From Myxococcota bacterium (GTDB lineage: Bacteria > Myxococcota > Polyangia > GCA-2747355 > JAKLHH01), in NCBI GenBank assembly GCA_022710245.1, contig JAKLHH010000155.1:1-10641 (forward strand): DNA of 10,641 nt, written 5' to 3'. How positions within the stretch are numbered: position 1 is the stretch's first letter; every line of letters starts with the position of its first letter. The notes beneath the pieces were generated by a model. That model saw only the letters and a list, made by a program, of their open reading frames with translations. It made no database searches and had not been told where the DNA came from. Positions 7,198 to 10,641 of this stretch are shown one piece after another. A program made the position numbers and the translations under genes.

Positions 7198-8193
7198 CTA
7201 CTCGAAGATGCCAGGCAGCGGGTGCGTGACGAGGGCGTTGAGCCCCTCACGCTTGACCAGGCGCAAGCGCGCGATGGAGTCCGCGACCACCCTGGGCTCG
7301 AGCCCGATTCGACGCAGGTGGCGGGCGAGCTGGCGTTCGTCAGTGTCCTTGATGCGCTGCCAGTCCTGCGCCTCCAGCTGCGGCAGCGTCTTGGAGCGCA
7401 TCAGCGCCAGCCAGCTCTCGCGTGATCGGGAGAACGCCTGACCCGTGACCTTGGAGAACAGGATCCGGTAGAGCGCGCTGAAGGCGGGGAGCTGGTCCGT
7501 GGCCGGCGCGAAGCCGATCCCGTTGTCGATCGGGATCAGGTGGTCTTGGTTGTTGGCACGCGCGACCAGGATGTTGTTGAAGTGCCGGTCGCGCTGGTTG
7601 GTGACGTAGTCGACCACGAGCATCGCGAGGAGGCTACGCAGGTCAACGTCCTTCGCCTTGGCGGGCTGCCAGTCATGTGGCGTGAAGCGCGTGAACGCCG
7701 ACTCGGCGTCGCCGGCGAAGACCTGGAGGGACCCGAGCTGGCCGTCCAGGCGACGGAGGGTGCTGGGCAGGCTGAGACAGCCCATGTAGGCCGCAGTCAA
7801 CGAGTACCCGGCCTCCCGGCGGTGGTCACTACCATAGGGGATCCCGCGTTGCTCCATCATCTGCCGCGTCTCCGCGCTGGCGCCCTCGCGCGTCAGCGGC
7901 GGCTTGAAGATGCCCTGGAAGAAGCTCGGTCTGCCGCTCGCGTCGACGAGGGCCATCACGGCGAGGCGCTTCCCGGAGTTCATCGTGTTCGGCACCTCGA
8001 GCGGGGAGGACTGCACGACGGGGATCTTGCGCAGCAGTTGAAGCTGGCGGAGCGCCTCACGGGTGGAGGCGGTCGCCGGCGAGCGCGGCTCGCGGCGCTG
8101 CGCTGGCTCGGCAGCGGCCTGCGCTCCCTGGAGCAACAGCAGCGCGGTCAGCAGAGCAGGACTCATGGTCGTTCTGAGCAGACAGGAGATCAT
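7198..8193 (-). CDS. Exported PI3/PI4-kinase-like (FAM20-like) protein
   Basis: This 331-residue protein has a signal peptide: hydrophobic core about 10-22, then QGAQAAAEP, with likely cleavage after Ala26 or Ala28. The mature part carries the signature of the PI3/PI4-kinase superfamily and its FAM20-like relatives. GIFKP holds candidate ATP-binding Lys97. REAGYSL at 126-132 and LPSTL at 142-146 fit the N-lobe helix and strand. RDRHFNNIL at 201-209 gives the DRHxxN catalytic loop (D202, H204, N207). IPIDNGIGF at 220-228 supplies metal-binding Asp223. All key residues look present, so it should be active, but the substrate (protein, lipid or sugar) cannot be read. The start at 8193 has GGAGGA 5 nt upstream, whereas the internal ATG at 8166 has no such site. 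It is convergent with the macroglobulin gene. HipA was considered, but its motifs do not fit as well. Confidence 0.75.
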   Translation of the reverse strand: MISCLLRTTMSPALLTALLLLQGAQAAAEPAQRREPRSPATASTREALRQLQLLRKIPVVQSSPLEVPNTMNSGKRLAVMALVDASGRPSFFQGIFKPPLTREGASAETRQMMEQRGIPYGSDHRREAGYSLTAAYMGCLSLPSTLRRLDGQLGSLQVFAGDAESAFTRFTPHDWQPAKAKDVDLRSLLAMLVVDYVTNQRDRHFNNILVARANNQDHLIPIDNGIGFAPATDQLPAFSALYRILFSKVTGQAFSRSRESWLALMRSKTLPQLEAQDWQRIKDTDERQLARHLRRIGLEPRVVADSIARLRLVKREGLNALVTHPLPGIFE

Positions 8194-8198
8194 CTGGG

Positions 8199-8204
8199 TC
8201 CTCC
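8199..8204 (-). promoter_or_regulatory. Ribosome binding site of the kinase-like gene
   Basis: Minus-strand GGAGGA lies 5 nt before the ATG at 8193. It selects this start over residue 10 (ATG at 8166). It sits between the stop of the upstream open frame (8207-8209) and the start codon, the spacing expected if the two were once co-transcribed. Confidence 0.6.
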
Positions 8205-8206
8205 GA

Positions 8207-8536
8207 CTAGATCAACTTGGGGGTTAGCAAGTGATGAGCCAGCGCCGAAGGGTACGCTGCCTCTTGGCTTCTTCGCGCCCGGGTCAGATCCTCTGGCTCA
8301 CTGGCGTCCCAGGGGACGGCTGCCGCCTGCGCCACCCTGGCCTCGAGGCCGAGGCGGACCCGCTCCAGCTGCTCGAACCAACTCGAGTCCCTTGCGTTGA
8401 GCGCTGTGGCGATCGGAGTCCTTCCCCTCTCCCACTTGCTCGATCCGGACTCGATGACGGGGATGGGCCCGCTCCGGCAGCGCGGTCTAGAACGCGGTGC
8501 CGAAGGGGGGACGTCTCCCCTTCCGGCTCGCTCGCG
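8207..8536 (-). pseudogene. Protein-like open frame without a start codon, possible gene remnant
   Basis: A minus-strand frame is open for 109 codons between TGA at 8539-8537 and TAG at 8209-8207. The part from about 8455 onward looks like real protein, with balanced composition including Trp, Phe, Glu, Asp and Gln (SSWFEQLERVRLGLEAR, later AVPWDASEPEDLTRARRSQE). By my count, about 78% of its last 82 codons end in G or C. There is no ATG, and the only GTG is deep inside. The stop lies 13 nt before the kinase-like gene on the same strand, as in an operon. It may be the decayed C-terminal end of an upstream gene, or chance. I do not recognise the family. SSKWERG superficially recalls XRE-type regulators but is not enough for a call. 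Confidence 0.3.
8502..8523. repeat. Short inverted repeat
   Basis: GAAGGGG (8502-8508) and its reverse complement CCCCTTC (8517-8523) flank an 8-nt loop. No T-run follows on either strand, so an intrinsic terminator is unlikely. It could be a small hairpin or a protein-binding site. Confidence 0.3.
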
Positions 8537-8579
8537 TCAGCCGGCCAGGACGTCTACGGGGCGCCCGACAGCGCTGGAG

Positions 8580-8588
8580 TGCTAGAAT
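8580..8588 (+). promoter_or_regulatory. Extended -10 promoter, likely giving a leaderless kelch message
   Basis: TGCTAGAAT matches the extended -10 pattern (TG, one base, then TAGAAT with five of six consensus bases). No -35 like TTGACA is seen 16-18 nt upstream, which is typical of extended -10 promoters. Six bases separate it from the ATG at 8595, so transcription would start at or within a base or two of that A. No Shine-Dalgarno lies at useful spacing; GGAG at 8576-8579 is 15 nt away and inside the promoter. Confidence 0.5.
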
Positions 8589-8594
8589 CAGACG

Positions 8595-10641
8595 ATGCGG
8601 TCGCCGGTGCTGGTCCTGAGCAGCCTGCTCCTCGGGCTGTCGTGCGTAGCGGTCGGGTTCAGACCGCTTGGCGGGGACGGCGGCGGCGGCGCGGGGGACG
8701 GGGCTCGACGGGACGGCGCCCTCGCCGATCGGGACGGCGGCGCCACGGATCGCGGCCGGGATGGTGCGCGCAGCGACGCGACGGCGGACCACGGCGCGAC
8801 CCCGGCCGCGGAGACGTGGCTCGGCTTCACCCCCGAGGCGCGGCACGGGCACTCCGCGGTGTGGACCGGGTCGCGGATGATCCTCTGGGGCGGCCACGGG
8901 AACAGCTCGAACCTGAGCTCGGGGGCGCTCTACGATCCCGCGGGCGACGTCTGGACGCCTACCACGCAGGCCGGCGCGCCCAGCGCGAGGGCCTTGCACG
9001 CGACGGCGTGGACAGGCACGCAGATGCTCGTCTGGGGAGGGAACGACGGCTCGTCGGACCTCGCCACCGGTCACCGCTACAACCCCGCGAGCGACTCCTG
9101 GTCCCTCATCAACCCGACGGGGGCGCCGTCGTCGCGCAGCTACCACGCCGCGGTGTGGACCGGGAGCCTGTGGCTCATCTGGGGCGGCAAGCAGGGCTCG
9201 ACCGCGCTCGGCGATGGGGCGCGCTATGATCCGTCCACCGACAGCTGGAGCGCGATCACGTCGACCGGCGCGCCGTCGGCGAGATACGGCCACAGCGCCG
9301 TCTGGACGGGCACCGAGATGATCGTCTGGGGGGGGAACACCGGCAGCGCGTACCTCAGCTCCGGCGCGCGCTACAACCCGGCGACGAACACCTGGACCCC
9401 CGTCGGGGTCACGGGCGCGGCCTCGGTGCGCGCGTGGCACTCTGCGGTCTGGGCGAACGGGAAGATGATCGTCTGGGGCGGCGAGAACTCCTTCCAGCCC
9501 CTCGCCAGCGGCGGGCAGTATTCCCCCGGCACGGACTCCTGGACCGCCACGTCGACGACGGGGATCGCCGCCGGCACCCAGGCCCGGGCGCTCTGGACCG
9601 GCTCGCGGATGGTGATCTGGGGGGGCTTCAGCCAGGACTACTACGTCCGCGGACTGATGGGCCTCTACGACCCCGTCGCCAACGCCTGGTCCAGCGCCAG
9701 CGTCGCCGGCGCCAGCGGGGCCGAGCTGACCGCCGTCTGGACGGGCAACCGGGTGATCGTCTGGGGCGGCTACGACGATCAGGGGACCGCGCTGCGCTCG
9801 GGCCTCGTCTACGACCCGGTCGCCGCGACCTCCAAGGGGGTGTGGCCTGGCACGCCCATCGCGGGGCGCTTCGGGCACGCGGCCGTCTGGAGCGGCAGCC
9901 AGATGCTGGTCTGGGGCGGCTACAGCAACGTCGCCGGCACGGCCACCAGCACCGGCGCGCGCTACGATCCCGCCGCCCGATCCTGGAGCCTGAGCGCGAG
10001 CGCCGGGGCGCCGGAGAAGCGCCATCGCCACGTCTTCTTCTGGACCGGGACGAAGCTCCTGGTCTGGGGCGGGCACAACGGCTCCACGTGGCTGCGCAGC
10101 GGCGGCCTCTACGATCCTCAGGCGGACGCCTGGAGCGCGACCTCGCTCACCGGGGCGCCGACCGCGCGCTACAGCTACGCCGCGGTGTGGACCGGGAGCA
10201 AGCTGATCGTCTGGGGCGGCAGCGACGGGACCTACCGCGGCGACGGGGCGCGCTACGATCCGGCGGCCGACACCTGGTCGCCGATCACGACGGTCGGCGC
10301 GCCCACCGCGCGGGCGACGAACGGCGTCTGGACCGGCTCCCGGATGGTCATCTGGGGGGGCGAGAACGGGACCTACCTCGCCGACGGCGCGCGCTACGAT
10401 CCGGCGGCCGACACCTGGTCGCCGATCACGACGGTCGGCGCGCCCACCGCGCGGGCGACGAGCGGGGTGTGGACGGGCGCCCGGGTCGTCTTCTGGGGCG
10501 GGCGCGACGCGGCCGGGTATCTCGGCGGCGGGCGCCTCTACGATCCGCTCGGCGACGCCTGGTCCGCGATGACGACGACGGGGGCCCCGACGCCCCGCGC
10601 GAACGGTCTCCTCCTCTGGACAGGGTCCAAGGTGCTGCTGT
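8595..10641 (+). CDS. Kelch-type beta-propeller lipoprotein (C-terminus beyond the window)
   Basis: The frame is open from ATG at 8595 to the right edge, giving 682 complete codons and no stop. Residues 1-17 (MRSPVLVLSSLLLGLSC) look like a lipoprotein signal with Cys17 as the lipid anchor, although Gly at -3 is not canonical. Residues about 27-75 are a disordered Asp/Arg/Gly/Ala-rich linker. From about residue 82 come at least 13 kelch-like repeats. Each has a V-W-T-G strand, then I/V-W-G-G, a Y-D/N-P turn and a D-x-W strand, as in kelch and galactose-oxidase propellers. A propeller normally has four to eight blades, so this would make two propellers or one unusual array. Such domains bind partners or glycans, and no catalytic residues are apparent. 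An in-frame TAG at 8583 rules out a longer start. Its function is unknown. Confidence 0.85.
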   Translation, partial: MRSPVLVLSSLLLGLSCVAVGFRPLGGDGGGGAGDGARRDGALADRDGGATDRGRDGARSDATADHGATPAAETWLGFTPEARHGHSAVWTGSRMILWGGHGNSSNLSSGALYDPAGDVWTPTTQAGAPSARALHATAWTGTQMLVWGGNDGSSDLATGHRYNPASDSWSLINPTGAPSSRSYHAAVWTGSLWLIWGGKQGSTALGDGARYDPSTDSWSAITSTGAPSARYGHSAVWTGTEMIVWGGNTGSAYLSSGARYNPATNTWTPVGVTGAASVRAWHSAVWANGKMIVWGGENSFQPLASGGQYSPGTDSWTATSTTGIAAGTQARALWTGSRMVIWGGFSQDYYVRGLMGLYDPVANAWSSASVAGASGAELTAVWTGNRVIVWGGYDDQGTALRSGLVYDPVAATSKGVWPGTPIAGRFGHAAVWSGSQMLVWGGYSNVAGTATSTGARYDPAARSWSLSASAGAPEKRHRHVFFWTGTKLLVWGGHNGSTWLRSGGLYDPQADAWSATSLTGAPTARYSYAAVWTGSKLIVWGGSDGTYRGDGARYDPAADTWSPITTVGAPTARATNGVWTGSRMVIWGGENGTYLADGARYDPAADTWSPITTVGAPTARATSGVWTGARVVFWGGRDAAGYLGGGRLYDPLGDAWSAMTTTGAPTPRANGLLLWTGSKVLL
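8824..10641 (+). repeat. Array of 13 kelch-like repeats, period 141-153 bp
   Basis: The Trp codon of the V-W-T-G motif recurs at 8862, 9009, 9156, 9303, 9450, 9594, 9738, 9888, 10041, 10188, 10329, 10470 and 10617. Spacings are 147, 147, 147, 147, 144, 144, 150, 153, 147, 141, 141 and 147 bp, all whole codons. Each unit also carries a W-G-G and a Y-x-P motif. Units 5 to 8 are the most diverged and units 10 to 12 the most alike. The array continues past the window. Confidence 0.9.
10248..10461 (+). repeat. Perfect 73-bp direct repeat between adjacent kelch blades
   Basis: Bases 10248-10320 are identical to 10389-10461, offset 141 bp (47 codons). With one mismatch the match extends back to 10241 and 10382 (79 of 80). 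It encodes the same peptide twice, beginning ARYDPAADTWSPITTVGAPT. Identity at silent sites points to recent duplication or gene conversion. Confidence 0.9.

Larger units (their letters stand above)
8194..8594. other. Intergenic region without a confident gene
   Basis: About 400 bases separate the divergent kinase-like and kelch genes. Plus-strand frames here look like shadows: rich in Arg, Pro and Gly, with no start signal or recognisable motif. What can be seen is a start-less, protein-like minus-strand frame (8207-8536), an inverted repeat (8502-8523), the kinase ribosome binding site, and an extended -10 element next to the kelch start. No tRNA, no CRISPR array and no convincing terminator with a T-run was seen. 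Confidence 0.5.

Noticed and set aside
7176..7215. Possible terminator between convergent genes (CCTGG at 7176, CCAGG at 7211)
   Set aside because: The 5-bp arms are too short and too far apart, and no T-run follows.
4134..7250. Two long minus-strand frames (4134-5588 and 5712-7250)
   Set aside because: Both are antisense shadows of the macroglobulin, with His/Arg/Leu-rich low-quality composition and no ribosome binding logic.
3392..7441. Plus-strand frame of 1349 codons overlapping the macroglobulin
   Set aside because: Out-of-frame shadow with extreme Arg/Ala/Pro content and no recognisable motif. It also runs through the convergent gene boundary.
7198..8193. HipA-type toxin as identity of the kinase-like gene
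   Set aside because: The protein has a signal peptide, lacks the HipA N-terminal domain pattern, and its DRHxxN and IDNG motifs fit the PI3/PI4-kinase and FAM20-like group better. No HipB-like partner is intact.
8231..9229. Plus-strand frame of 332 codons starting in the intergenic region
   Set aside because: Arg/Pro/Gly-rich, out of frame with the kelch gene it enters, and no ribosome binding site or motif.
8487..10076. Minus-strand frame of 529 codons opposite the kelch gene
   Set aside because: Its apparent repeats are the reverse-complement image of the kelch array. The plus frame has the signal peptide and the W-G-G motifs.

Overview
This is a high-GC bacterial window, and codon third positions in the genes are mostly G or C. 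Its exported proteins include two predicted lipoproteins, one with an Asp/Arg/Gly-rich linker behind its lipid-anchor cysteine. That style is common in Myxococcota (Polyangia-like bacteria), so a myxobacterium or relative is my best guess. No rRNA or marker gene is present to prove it.

Layout from left to right. (1) Positions 1-779, minus strand: N-terminal part of a PAS-GAF sensory protein that runs off the left edge. (2) Positions 780-989: divergent intergenic region with one candidate promoter per direction and an operator-like palindrome on the sensor side. (3) Positions 990-7175, plus strand: a 2061-residue alpha-2-macroglobulin lipoprotein with an intact CTEQ thioester motif and a long low-complexity insert where the protease bait should lie. 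(4) Positions 7198-8193, minus strand, convergent with a 22-nt gap: a 331-residue protein with a signal peptide and the catalytic signature of PI3/PI4-kinase-like (FAM20-like) phosphotransferases. (5) Positions 8194-8594: about 400 bases with no confident gene. It holds a protein-like minus-strand frame without a start codon, an inverted repeat, and an extended -10 promoter placed to give a leaderless message. (6) Positions 8595 to the right edge, plus strand: a kelch-type beta-propeller lipoprotein with at least 13 repeats of 47-51 residues, truncated by the window.

The genes do not form one obvious operon, since the strands alternate. Three of the four products are predicted to cross the inner membrane: a protease trap, a possible secreted kinase and a surface or periplasmic propeller. 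A shared envelope role is possible but is only inference. The points most worth following are the exported kinase, the atypical bait segment with its Gly-rich motif, and the kelch array with its recently homogenised blades.
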